Assembly: GCA_949128115.1 (NCBI GenBank)
Contig: OX421966.1
Span: forward strand, 57,781,416-57,845,415
Length of the DNA stretch: 64,000 bases
Reading direction: 5' to 3'
DNA from: Anaspis maculata
Lineage: Eukaryota; Arthropoda; Insecta; Coleoptera; Scraptiidae
Below, one piece after another: positions 22,515 to 31,565 of the stretch (positions are counted from its first letter, which is position 1; each line of letters starts with the position of its first letter). The position numbers and the translations under genes were made by a program. A model generated the notes under the pieces. That model was given only the letters and a program-made list of their open reading frames with translations. It ran no database searches and was not told where the DNA came from.

Positions 22515-22803
22515 CCTACTTGTGATGTTCCTGGATGCAATTCAAAGAACAAAGACCTCTAGGTGCCCCAAGACCTGTCCCAACTTCCAATTCCCCATCC
22601 CAGAACAAATATTCGCAGCAGCTCTTGAAACGGAAATCAAGTACGAGCATATATAGAACTTTGAACATGCTTCCGACATGTCCGACAAAATAATTTTCAA
22701 ATGGAGAGCTCTTTGCATGGAACACAAAGTCAGATGACTTCAAACTAGATGCACAAAAAATCATAGCTTTACAGAAGAAGCCGTACATACCGAGCTGCAG
22801 CTT
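22515..22803 (+). pseudogene. Degenerate THAP-type zinc-finger domain
   Basis: The frame reads PTCDVPGCNSKNKDL (the C-x4-C half of a THAP finger) then a stop, a degraded middle, LCMEH (the C-x2-H half, 22,714-22,725) and, after a one-base shift, KSDDFKLDAQKIIALQKK with a later IPS. This matches the usual THAP tail (CxxH, then DF, basic residues and a PS). Stops and shifts show that it is dead. It lies inside the proposed 17,687-25,316 composite element. Confidence 0.45.
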
Positions 22804-22804
22804 A

Positions 22805-24420
22805 CAGCACAGGTATTTCAAAATCATACCAAACATTTTGCGATCAACTCTAGGTACTCAAATGCTGTATTTTTGGAATTTCAGAAAACACTCAAAGGAG
22901 ACCACTACGTTATATTATGCTGTTCTTCCAATATTGAACAGCAAGAAGGCAAGGTCGTGACTCGTACTTCACTATCACAAGAGTAGTGCAGCTCTAAGAA
23001 AATCTTCAGGAGCAACAAAAAATGGTAGTGCATGCTGAAGCTACGGTATAGCTTCAACCTCAACAGCTGCTTTCTTCGCCTGTGAAATTGTCATCGCATA
23101 CGGATACGGATCCAAATGAAGTTGTGCACTGAGCACTGCTGTTTTCTCATCTGTGGATCAATCCCCACTTTCTGTCGCATTCGAGGACCCATTTGAATCA
23201 GGCTCTGCAATCCCCTTTTAATTTTAATTGACATAACCCAGCATTTTTGAGATTCGGCTGGACTGAATCGGAAAACTTGATGATCATGGGCCTATCTTTC
23301 ATGAAGCTACTTTGCAACTTCATAATTTGCACTTTGCAGAAACTTGAGGAGGTGCTAGGCAGTATCTTCGGAGCAATACCTTTGAATTTTGCCAAGTGTA
23401 AAGTGAAAAGTTGCCAAGTACCTTCATGAAATAGTACCAGGCATTGGAATATTTTGTCGGAAGACTCGGAAGCAGTCAACTCACTAATTCAACTAATCAA
23501 ATGTAGAATTGATTGAATTTATAATAATAATTTCAAGATTCTTATTGTTTCTTCTGTTTCAACTCACCAGCATATTCTAAATGGTTATTGTATTATGTTT
23601 AGATGACGATAACTTTGAATTTTGAAGAATCTGTGAATTCATTTGACTTGCTTTTGATATACCACCTTGATCAAAATAATGTTTCAGTACTTGAATTCCC
23701 ATTTTGGGCCATGTGAAACAACTGCAGTATAAATCCCTTAGAGGTGGAAGCTTGGCTTCTTGTGGTCAATTGATGAAACAAAAATAAAATTATGAATTAC
23801 GTTAGCAGGTACCTACCTACCTACTCAGTATAGGTAGGTATGTACCCAACCAGCAATTTTATCTTGAATGTTCATTAGTATTGAGAACTTATATTGTAAA
23901 ATTGTGATATAGCCTTATTTTTATTACTCATCTAACAGATATTATTTTCATGAAAATAAAAGCTGCTATGTTACACCTCATGACTTTCAATTCTTAGGAC
24001 ATAAAAAGAAGCCAGCAATACTGTTTCATGGGGTGTATATTGATTAAATAGATATTAACCTAACCACTGAACTATGTAATATAGTACCATATTCAAACAG
24101 CAATTTTTTTCCCAAAGGGTCCCTCGGATAAAACCATTTTTGTGAAGCGCAAAAGTTTTAAAGTAAAGGAACCGTTGGGAAAAATTTGTTCGTTTCACTT
24201 ATATGTATATTATTGTTGAAATTCAACGTGAGCAAAAGTTCAGTGGTTAGTTTGATCTCTTTTTAGTCTCTGTACATTTCGTGGAAGGAAAAATTTCGGA
24301 TCCAGCAATAGGCTATTTCAAATTTTCCGCCTATAATAGTTCTTGGATGCAAATAAGAGATGGCGCTTTGTAGGAACAGCGTAAACCCGGTAACTTGGCT
24401 TTCTATAATGAGGCTCTTCG
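22805..24420. other. No gene recognised
   Basis: AT-rich sequence with short ORFs only. Near 23,810-23,850 there is a GGTAGGTA/TACCTACC-rich palindromic patch. The ORF pair near 23,200-23,480 is a sense/antisense overlap without motifs. Confidence 0.5.
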
Positions 24421-24565
24421 CTGGTCACATCCTAAGGGATGGAATTCCAGATGCTGCGAACCAAATCGTTCAAATGGTCTTAGACAACAACTGTACGAAG
24501 TGGCTTGCTTTCATACTTGATTGCCACTTTTTTTCACGTACCGCTCGTACTATAATATTCGTACC

Positions 24566-26290
24566 GAAACTCTGGTTACCCGGTCCGAATTGATAATATT
24601 ACTTGTATTATTCGTAAATCGGACCACGGTTATTTTAACCAGAGGGAACCGAAGCGACCGGCGTTTGAGCTTGGTTACTCCGGTTAAAAACATGGCGGAT
24701 GACATTACTTGCCAATTTTGAAAGTTGGTTTTGAGTTTTGTCATGACACGAATCACGAAACGATCCCAGAGACTACAAATTACTTTCATACCGTCCGTTT
24801 ACATGATTTTCTGCGATATGGTTTGCCCTTGGAGCCAGGTACAAGCATACCTACAGGAGGGTACCTGCAGAAGAAGAGGCAGCTACCCTATACGTTGGCG
24901 GCCCAGCAGCGTGTTCTGCATTCTGCAGTTAAAGTCAGACACACTTATCAAGCTTGCTCGGCCCAGGCCCTCGTTAAAAATGTCCATCTTGAACGCGAGG
25001 TATGTCTTGGACTTGAATTTCAATGTAACCCCATGTCGCAAAATGATAAGGGTTTGAGCAACGTAAAGGTAGGTATAGGTAGCGAGGTAGGTAGTAAGAG
25101 AGCTGGAAGCTTGTGATGTGATTTCAAAACATGTACCCTTCACCATTTTTTGCTCTGCATGCTTTGCAGGCAGCCTGGATGTTTCAAAATCAAATTTCAA
25201 CGTTTGACAACTTCACATTGACGGAATATTGACCAGAGCGTTCCGAAATAACCGGTAACCATAAGGTACCGCTTTTTCGGTTACCGGTTCGAAGAGTTGT
25301 AAAACGGAACATGCCCTTAATTTCAAGTCGTATCAATGAATTTGAAGGATCTTCAGAACAAATAGTCAAACCCTGTTCTATTATAATATTTTCATAATAA
25401 GGTAAAATGGCATTTTCACACATTTTACACGTTGAGAATTGTGAAGTAAATTAAAGCTTCTAAACTTCTTTAAACCGGTGTGAACTTATGCATTTGTAAA
25501 AATGTAAGGATGTTGCCTACACTCAATTTTTTCAAACTTATATTGGAAATTTAAACAAAAATACAAAGGTATATCACAATTAAGATAGAACACATTATTA
25601 AGTGACTCAAGGGCATTCTATTGGGGACATTGGAGTGGGAAAAAAATTTCATGCAAGGACCCTATGGACCGTTTTAATAAGTGCATTATGGGTATATTGG
25701 TACAGTCAGTCATCGGTCGGTACAGTAGAGACGTTGCCATGGTTCAGGTTCGAGTTGGCGGGAGTTGGGGAATTGATAGATTGATAAATAAATTCAGTTG
25801 CCAAGTTGACAACTCACGTGCTTAAAAATGTCAAACAATTGCCAATTTCCCTAAAAAAATTGTTTTGCCTGTTCTACGAGGATATCTAGGTGAATATTTC
25901 ACTCATACGTCAAAAACGCGATAATTCGGACAGAAATTTTGAGGATTAATAAGCGATAATCCGAAAGACCATATCGATAATTCAATCGATATGTCATTGT
26001 TTAAACACCTACTGTCAAACAAGCATGATGCGTGCCCAGTGTTAGCGTTGGACTCTGGACACTGTATGGGGATGCTCATGGTCAAGCGAGTACTCAAGGA
26101 CCCAGAGGAATGTGCAAGAAATTGAAACGATTTGGGATTGCGCAGTCATAATGATTTCACACTTTTTACGTCAGCCTCTGGTTCTCTTTTTTGTTCTGCT
26201 GCTCAGTACAGTTAGGTGGCTATCCATGTATTATCAATTTTATTGTCGTGTGAAATAATATGTGAATAATTTGTAGAATGATTCGGGAAA
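24566..26290. other. No gene recognised
   Basis: The first 730 bp look like extra sequence inside the right end of the composite element and contain repeated GGTTACC/GGTAACC patches. From 25,320 onward there is AT-rich sequence with no coding motif. Confidence 0.45.
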
Positions 26291-26297
26291 TATTCTT

Positions 26298-26532
26298 TCG
26301 AATACCACTCTTGCAATGAAAATGAACCAGATAATTCTGAAAATGTATGTTGCCATAAGAAAACCGCATTCGTTTGTTTTCTTCTGTTGTTCGAGAGAAG
26401 AGCCCTCCCCCTGCGGGGTCGGGCTCTTTTAGCTTTCGAACAACAGAGAAAACAAACTCATGCAGTTTTCAGGCAACACGCATTTTTCAGAATTATCGGT
26501 AATTTTCATTGCACTCGTGGTATTATACCCGA
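26298..26532. repeat. Snapback (hairpin) MITE-like repeat
   Basis: AATACCACTCTTGCAATGAAAA on the left pairs with TTTTCATTGCACTCGTGGTATT on the right. Pairing continues through CAGATAATTCTGAAAATG against CATTTTTCAGAATTATCGG and on to CTGTTGTTCGA against TCGAACAACAG, meeting around AGCCC...GGGCT near 26,415. It can form an almost complete ~235-nt hairpin. Confidence 0.75.
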
Positions 26533-27600
26533 TAATTCGTGTTTTCCTTGCAAGTGTCGTGTTAAAATCGAGCGGCGAAATCGCAGATTGTGTAAGAAAG
26601 GCGATTTGCTTCGGAAAATGTGGTTGCATGGGTGTTTTTCACCTACCTCTCTATCAATGGTCTTGTGTGAACATGAATGTGCCATAAGCAGGCACACCTA
26701 AGCGGAACGTAGAAGCACAGACTAGCGTGGAAAGAAAGCACGTGAACGTGATAAGCAGTTCGAGCAATGTGACCGAAGGCGAACCCCAAACCCACAGATG
26801 CCCAAACCATCGTAGAATCATGTCCATGTCACATGTCAACTTGACGTAGTTTTACCGGCCGATGACTGACTGCACCAATATACCCAGGAGCCCTATTCCT
26901 ACGGGCGAAGCGGTTGTTCGCTTCGCCTGAGATCCCGCCGTTGCTACGTAACGCGGCATCCGCCTGGCTCCGTACGAATCCAGTGCCAATGATGGCTGAT
27001 TTGAAGCTGGAAGCGGTGCAATACGTTTTGTACCATAAAACTTGATAGTTAGTGAAGTCGACTACCAAAATTCATGATCATAAATCAAATGGTTTATTGT
27101 TGGTGATTGGTTGAAGCAAAGTGTGCTCATTTTTGGCAGAAAATGCATGAGAACTGTGTTTTTAGTGGACATTACAAAGCTCTGGAGGGAGACCTGCGGC
27201 CAAGATTGGCGGCGAAAGTCATGTAACTAATTTAAGTGAGCATGCTCTATAACAAGTAGCTGTCATGAATGGTGTAGGTTTCTTGAAGATTTCTAGGGAG
27301 GTCGACAAAGATGTTTTTTCATGATAATATTCTCAGGTACAGTCCCTTCCAAAATTCTCTCTCTTCACTAGGGACTAACTCTTCCGACCACGGTACATTT
27401 GCAAGACTGGAACAATTCATTTGTTCGGTTAACTTGAAATCAACTTAATTCACGGAGCTGAAAGATTTGTGATGGTGGTTTTTTACAAACTTACAGACTG
27501 TACTTGAAAATATTATTATGAAAAAACATCTTTTCGACTTTCCTAGAGATTTTAAAGAAACCTACACGATTCATTACAGCTCCTTGTTAAAGAGCATACT

Positions 27601-27606
27601 CACTTC
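27601..27606 (+). repeat. 6-bp target-site duplication, left copy (CACTTC)
   Basis: CACTTC directly precedes the first base of the Polinton and is repeated directly after its last base (45,136-45,141). Six base pairs is the duplication length known for Polinton integrases. Confidence 0.93.
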
Positions 27607-28265
27607 AGTAGATAGAATATGTATGTTCTGCTTCACTTTAGGCACGGGTGGGGATAGGCACCGTGGGTGGAGCCAAAATGAGGTGGAGCTTCAGACAATG
27701 GTGGGGTGGAGCATCAAGCAATGGCGGCCGTGGAGCCTAAAATCTGGGTGGTAACCTATCCATAGCCCCGCCCCCTAAGCCAATCCCCAGCATGTTCCGA
27801 ATGCAAGCTCCTCCTCCTTGGTATCTGATTGGTCTGTGAGGTGTGACTGTCGGCCATTGTGAAAAATGTCCTGTGCTGCGATTGGTTGTCGTCTATTGTT
27901 GAAGAACTGGCGGCCATTGTATAAAATTTCCTGTGTTGCGATTGGTTGTTGTAAATTGTTCGTCATCTTGTCTTCTGATTGGTCAGAGAGGTGTGACAGG
28001 CTTGATCGTAGATAATTGTCTGTGCTGCGATTGGCTGTTGGTAATTGTTTAAGAAAAACTCCTGTGTTGTGATTGGTCCTATCGTTCTCTCTCACTCTCA
28101 CTCACTCGTTTCTCTTTCTCTCTCTATCTCTTTCTCTCTCTCTCTCTTGCTCTCTCTGGACTCTCTTCCTCTCTTTTGGAGCTCTGATGCTGGCGCCCCC
28201 TGGCGTTCAGGCGGCGGCCGTGGCCCCGGCGGAGGCATAGGCTCTGGTTGTTTTCGAGCGTAATA
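27607..28265. repeat. Polinton left terminal inverted repeat (659 bp)
   Basis: This is the reverse complement of 44,477-45,135. The only difference I found by eye is near 28,242 (GCATAGGCTCTGG here against GCATAGACTCTGG). It contains two adjacent 60-bp units (27,851-27,910 and 27,911-27,970, each starting CGGCCATTGT), a CT-rich stretch (28,085-28,160) and a GC-rich inner end. It has no convincing gene; the long frames in it start with GTG and are mirrored in the other TIR. Confidence 0.95.
27780..28076 (-). promoter_or_regulatory. Array of CCAAT boxes in the left TIR
   Basis: Seven CCAAT pentamers: six as ATTGG at 27,828, 27,881, 27,941, 27,978, 28,030 and 28,072, and one as CCAAT at 27,780. 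Most lie in repeated contexts such as TGCGATTGGTTGT or CTGATTGGTC. CCAAT is the NF-Y binding core. The identical array occurs in the right TIR (44,665-44,962). Use as a promoter or as end-recognition sequence is inferred from the clustering. Confidence 0.45.
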
Positions 28266-28304
28266 AAACTAATGGATTTGATGATTATTTTTATTCGTTA
28301 TGTT

Positions 28305-28817
28305 TTAGTAAGACTTTTTTATTATAGTACAAATTCTTAACATCGTAACTATGATTGTTAAAATAAGTAATATGGTAAACAAAATTCCTATTACATTATA
28401 TAGATTTAGAAACGATAGTAGATCTTCTGTAGCTTGATCATACTGACCAAAATTGGATGTTATTGATGAGTTGTTATCATTGGAAATGATGAAGGATTCA
28501 TTGTAGATTATCTTCCATTGGCTGTCACCAAAACTTCGGTCGGAGTATATGTATTTCAGTTTATATTTAAAAACTGATGTATTTTTTAAAGGTACGTTAC
28601 CAGCTTGGAAAATTGGGATACCATCTTGTGCTAATGGTTGTAGTTTCATCCATTGAGAGGGCCAGCTTTCATTTTGTTCATTGAAACAAACAAATGCTTC
28701 GGATACTTCTGCCTGATGATAGAGTATAAAATTGTTTTTAACTAGAACAGCAAGAATAAGGAGACTTGCTTTAAGTTGTGCCATCGTGTTTAAACTGAAT
28801 GTTTTTTCATGATTCAT
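28305..28817 (-). CDS. Putative type I membrane glycoprotein (Polinton)
   Basis: 170 codons, not a family I recognise. A hydrophobic N-terminal stretch at residues 13-34 (from the second Met, MAQLKASLLILAVLV) looks like a signal peptide. Residues about 36-138 would be luminal or extracellular, with N-glycosylation sequons at N49, N79, N106 and N115/N116. Residues 141-160 (NVIGILFTILLILTIIVTML) form one strong membrane segment, followed by a short basic tail ending KKSY. The topology is that of a small viral envelope or surface glycoprotein. It is the outermost gene at the left end, next to another glycoprotein-like gene. No fusion peptide or furin site is evident. Function is inferred from topology only. 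Confidence 0.72.
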   Translation of the reverse strand: MNHEKTFSLNTMAQLKASLLILAVLVKNNFILYHQAEVSEAFVCFNEQNESWPSQWMKLQPLAQDGIPIFQAGNVPLKNTSVFKYKLKYIYSDRSFGDSQWKIIYNESFIISNDNNSSITSNFGQYDQATEDLLSFLNLYNVIGILFTILLILTIIVTMLRICTIIKKSY

Positions 28818-28970
28818 CTTAATTTATCATTAGTCGAGAGAGAAGAAGGAAGAGAAGAAGAAGGATAAATCTATATGTAAAATAAAAGCCCAGCTATATA
28901 AAAGTTGTGGATTTTATTAGTATGATTAAAAATATATAATAATAATAAGAAAAAAATAACATATTTCCTT

Positions 28971-29782
28971 TTATGATATTGTCATAGATAATGTTTGAGT
29001 GACATTTCTCACATCGATATATTCCGGTATATATGTTAAGGCTTGCGCTCCCTCAATTTCTCCGTTGCTCAATATTCGTTCAAGTCCGAATTCTCGATAT
29101 TCGTAACAAGAAATTTTCAGAGTCCTTTCTTTATACTGAGCCTCGTAGGTACAGCGGATTGGTAATTCAACACCAGAACCAAATGCAAGTTTGAAATGTC
29201 TATAGAATGGATGTGGGCTTTCAAATATGCCTCCGATTTCCATTTCCGAATCAATCAAGTGTTTTCGGAATCCTTCAATGGCTTCCTCTACTGTTGCAAA
29301 ATAGTCTGGTAATGGTGTTGTTGTTGATTCATCCATATCCGAAGATAAGAGAGCTTCAGCACCTTCTAAATTTTGTGGAGCTGATGTATACCCCACATCG
29401 ATGTATGTCTCGTTACCTTCTTCTTCTTTTGTTGCGGAGATTTCTGTTTCCATTACAAGATCCGAAGATTGGGTTGTTGATGTAGCCAAGGTCGGTGGTG
29501 TTGTGCTGGTTGAGAGTGTCACTGGTTCTGAACTGCTTTCGGAATCACTTGAGTTTTTCGATTCTATCGTAGTATTGAATAGAGGTAACGGTTTACTCGG
29601 CGTTAGTAGTTTGAATGTAAGATTGATCTGAATTGTATCGTTCGTTGCCAATGTTCCAATGTTATGAGAAATTTTCTTCGAACTGTTGTATCTGAACTGT
29701 CTAGTTGAATTGGAATAGGATTGGAACTAGTTATAATAAATGTAAGAATCGATGACAGAAGAAAGAAAAAGGAGAAATACAT
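28971..29782 (-). CDS. Putative secreted/mucin-like glycoprotein; signal peptide in an offset frame
   Basis: The main frame (29,651-28,971) gives 226 residues: a Ser/Thr-rich, N-glycosylation-rich N-terminal half (runs such as TLSTSTTPPTLATSTTQSSD) and a globular C-terminal half with two cysteines (PIRCTYEAQYKERTLKISCY). It has no ATG at its start. The only upstream ATG, at 29,782, opens a different frame with a textbook signal peptide (MYFSFFFLLSSILTFIITSS) that continues to about 29,603. The two frames overlap and are offset by one base. Either this copy carries a 1-nt indel, or the frames are linked by an unrecognised mechanism. I see no transmembrane segment. A TATAAAAG box lies about 90 nt upstream of the ATG. 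Function unknown; its position beside the membrane protein suggests a shared surface role. Confidence 0.6.
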
Positions 29783-29868
29783 TTTTGCAAACTGATAGTC
29801 TATGTGATAGTAGAAAGAGCAAGCTAACAGCTTGGGTTTATTCTGATGTTCATGTGACTGAACGTGAT

Positions 29869-29876
29869 CTTTTATA
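29869..29876 (-). promoter_or_regulatory. TATA box (TATAAAAG) for the mucin-like gene
   Basis: TATAAAAG on the minus strand lies about 90 nt before the ATG at 29,782. It supports that ATG, rather than a later codon, as the start of the transcript's coding part. Confidence 0.5.
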
Positions 29877-30032
29877 GTAGAAATTCGATTATCAGTGACG
29901 TTTTCTGATTGTTATCTGATTTCAATTGACAGTTATCCCGTTATAAATGTTACTCTAACGTTCTTACTATGGTATTATGATTCGAATTATTATAATAAAA
30001 TGAGTGCGATTAGCTCTTGATGAGCTTATATG

Positions 30033-30947
30033 CTACTTGATATCGGTCTTATCAATCCACGAATTATGTTCTTTCGGAAAACCTAACCATTCTACATATA
30101 CCTTATTACCTTTCTCTTTCAATATTTTCCTAACTAAATAAATGTTGGGATGTTTAGTTTTCAATAATTCATGTTCATAAAAACTGCCTTTGATTGGATT
30201 CTTTTGATAATCTTCAAGGATATATGTAACAGGATTAGTTATGTTGATTTTAACAATTTTGAAAATTTCAGTAGTCCAATTTGGAGTATATCCTTTTGCA
30301 AATAAATGCTTATGCTTACTAATGCGTACAGCATCTCCGATCCTGAATTTGGCTAGAGGGAATGTTTTGATTTTGCTGTAAACCGTTTGTAATAAATCAG
30401 ACTCATTGCTTTTGTTAACATCGTTGGGACGCATTTTGATTGTTCTATGAACTTTGTTATTATAAGCGTCAACTAAATGTTGAATATTATCAATCCACTT
30501 GTAAGATCCGTTCAGACTGAATTGTTTCCACATCCAACCCTTCAATGTTCTATTGAATCTTTCTACGATCGAGGCTTTCAATGTGCTGAAGGTTGAATAA
30601 TGATTGATATTATATTTTTTCATTAGATTTTGAAAGTAGGTATTATAAAACTCTTTACCGTGATCGGTTTGCAAATTTCTAGGAGAACGTTTTTTCAAAA
30701 TAGAATCCATAGCTTTAGTTACTTCAACGCCTGTTTTAGTTTTCAATGGTAAAGCCCAAGCGAGTTTTGAGAAAGCATCTATAACTGTTAATAAAAATCG
30801 ATATCCCTTATTGTCAGCTGAATAATCCCCCATTTCTACAAGATCTGCTTGCCAGAGATCATTAATTCCTTTCAAAATAACAGAGCGACGTTGAAAGTTC
30901 CGTCGTGCAGGTTTATGTAATTCATTCACCAACTGTTGTTTACTCAT
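30033..30947 (-). CDS. INT: Polinton integrase (retroviral-type DDE + chromodomain)
   Basis: 304 residues. It inserts the element and would generate the 6-bp target duplication. The rve-type catalytic core shows D35 in LWQADLVEMGD, D95 in NLQTDHGKEFYN and E129 in KASIVERFNRTLKGW. A basic SH3-like region follows (about 195-262, FRIGDAVRIS). The C-terminal chromodomain at about 269-304 (YLVRKILKEKG...VYVEWLGFPKEHNSW) has the aromatic residues that in this family bind methylated histone tails. The N-terminal HHCC zinc module of retroviral integrases is not seen, as is usual in short Polinton integrases. All catalytic residues are intact. The stop of the upstream gene (31,000) is about 50 nt away. 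Confidence 0.95.
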   Translation of the reverse strand: MSKQQLVNELHKPARRNFQRRSVILKGINDLWQADLVEMGDYSADNKGYRFLLTVIDAFSKLAWALPLKTKTGVEVTKAMDSILKKRSPRNLQTDHGKEFYNTYFQNLMKKYNINHYSTFSTLKASIVERFNRTLKGWMWKQFSLNGSYKWIDNIQHLVDAYNNKVHRTIKMRPNDVNKSNESDLLQTVYSKIKTFPLAKFRIGDAVRISKHKHLFAKGYTPNWTTEIFKIVKINITNPVTYILEDYQKNPIKGSFYEHELLKTKHPNIYLVRKILKEKGNKVYVEWLGFPKEHNSWIDKTDIK

Positions 30948-30999
30948 AGTTAATGAAGTATCGAAAAGTTGTATTGAATTTGTTACCAGGCAAAATACA

Positions 31000-31521
31000 T
31001 TAATGTATTCGCATTCTTTTATTTTCGTTTTTATTAACTGAAGTTGTTGAGAGATGTTGCTGTCCCGAGGGATGCACCTCTTGTGTTTGCGAACTAGTAG
31101 ATATATTTACACTGACGTTTTTGTTTGATCTAGGATGATTCAATAACTGAAGTTGTTTCGCTCGAGGTTCCTGTTTTTGTGCTGAAGCTATGATGACACT
31201 TTTTTTAAACTGTTCTGATGTAAGCATTTTATCCATCTCATTAACATGATTTTGCAGTTTGTTTATTGTATCACTTAAACTTGCAATTTTCTTGTGAATC
31301 TCGTTTTGAATAAGGATTATTTGATGAGATTTTTCATCGACGTAAAATTTAGTTGCAGCATCAGCAAAATTCTTGGGATTATTCAAATTGCACATGCGCT
31401 TTTGTTGAAAATCATAGTTTCCATCATCAGTTATAGTGAAACCGAGAAAATGAGAAGCAAACCGCGAAGGCGCGTAACGTAGAGGAGGATCAGAAGAACG
31501 TCCGAATTTATCAAGAACCAT
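31000..31521 (-). CDS. Fibre-like coiled-coil protein (Polinton accessory)
   Basis: 173 residues. After LGFTITDDGNYDFQQKRM comes CNLNNPKNFADAATKFYVDE, which closely fits the 'N-(L/V)-x-(N/D)-P...DAATK-x-YVD' motif found in phage tail-fibre and other trimeric structural proteins. A predicted coiled coil follows at about residues 62-110 (heptad-like IILIQNEIHKKIASLSDTIN), then a low-complexity basic, Ser/Gln-rich tail ending KRMRIH. A role as an attachment fibre is inferred from this motif and from its place in a virus-like element. It could also be a scaffold or assembly factor. A TATATAAG-type sequence lies just upstream (about 31,553-31,560 on minus). Confidence 0.6.
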   Translation of the reverse strand: MVLDKFGRSSDPPLRYAPSRFASHFLGFTITDDGNYDFQQKRMCNLNNPKNFADAATKFYVDEKSHQIILIQNEIHKKIASLSDTINKLQNHVNEMDKMLTSEQFKKSVIIASAQKQEPRAKQLQLLNHPRSNKNVSVNISTSSQTQEVHPSGQQHLSTTSVNKNENKRMRIH

Positions 31522-31565
31522 CGCAACAATGAAATAAAAAAGATATACAATTTCTTATATAACAA

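Larger units (their letters stand above)
17687..25316. mobile_element. Composite inverted-repeat element (proposed limits)
   Basis: GGGCATGTTCCGTTTTA at 17,687 is exactly complementary to TAAAACGGAACATGCCC ending at 25,316, and TTA flanks both ends as a possible 3-bp duplication. Inside, 17,700-17,990 matches the reverse complement of 24,420-24,565 (CACTTTGCACAGGTGTCGTC, GCAGCATCTGAAATTTCATC). Its inner part also matches 21,960-22,095 in inverted orientation. The right arm appears displaced from the end by an extra ~730 bp (24,566-25,300). Contents are a broken gene of the DTDVVVLA family, a foldback and a broken THAP domain. The outer limits are an inference; two overlapping elements are also possible. 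Confidence 0.4.

Noticed and set aside
24709..25116. 135-codon plus-strand ORF with an overlapping 110-codon ORF
   Set aside because: No recognisable motif, overlapping frames of similar length, and location in inserted repeat sequence.
27775..28101. 108-codon frame in the left TIR, mirrored at 44,641-44,967
   Set aside because: It starts with GTG and not ATG, is a by-product of the 60-bp duplication, and is preserved only because the TIRs are identical.
28045..28263. 72-codon plus-strand frame in the TIR (mirrored at 44,479-44,697)
   Set aside because: It runs through the CT-rich stretch and GC-rich end; low complexity with no motif.
29603..29720. Programmed -1 frameshift linking signal peptide and mucin-like frame
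   Set aside because: No X-XXY-YYZ heptamer in the zero frame within the overlap; a simple indel is more likely, so I report only the offset.
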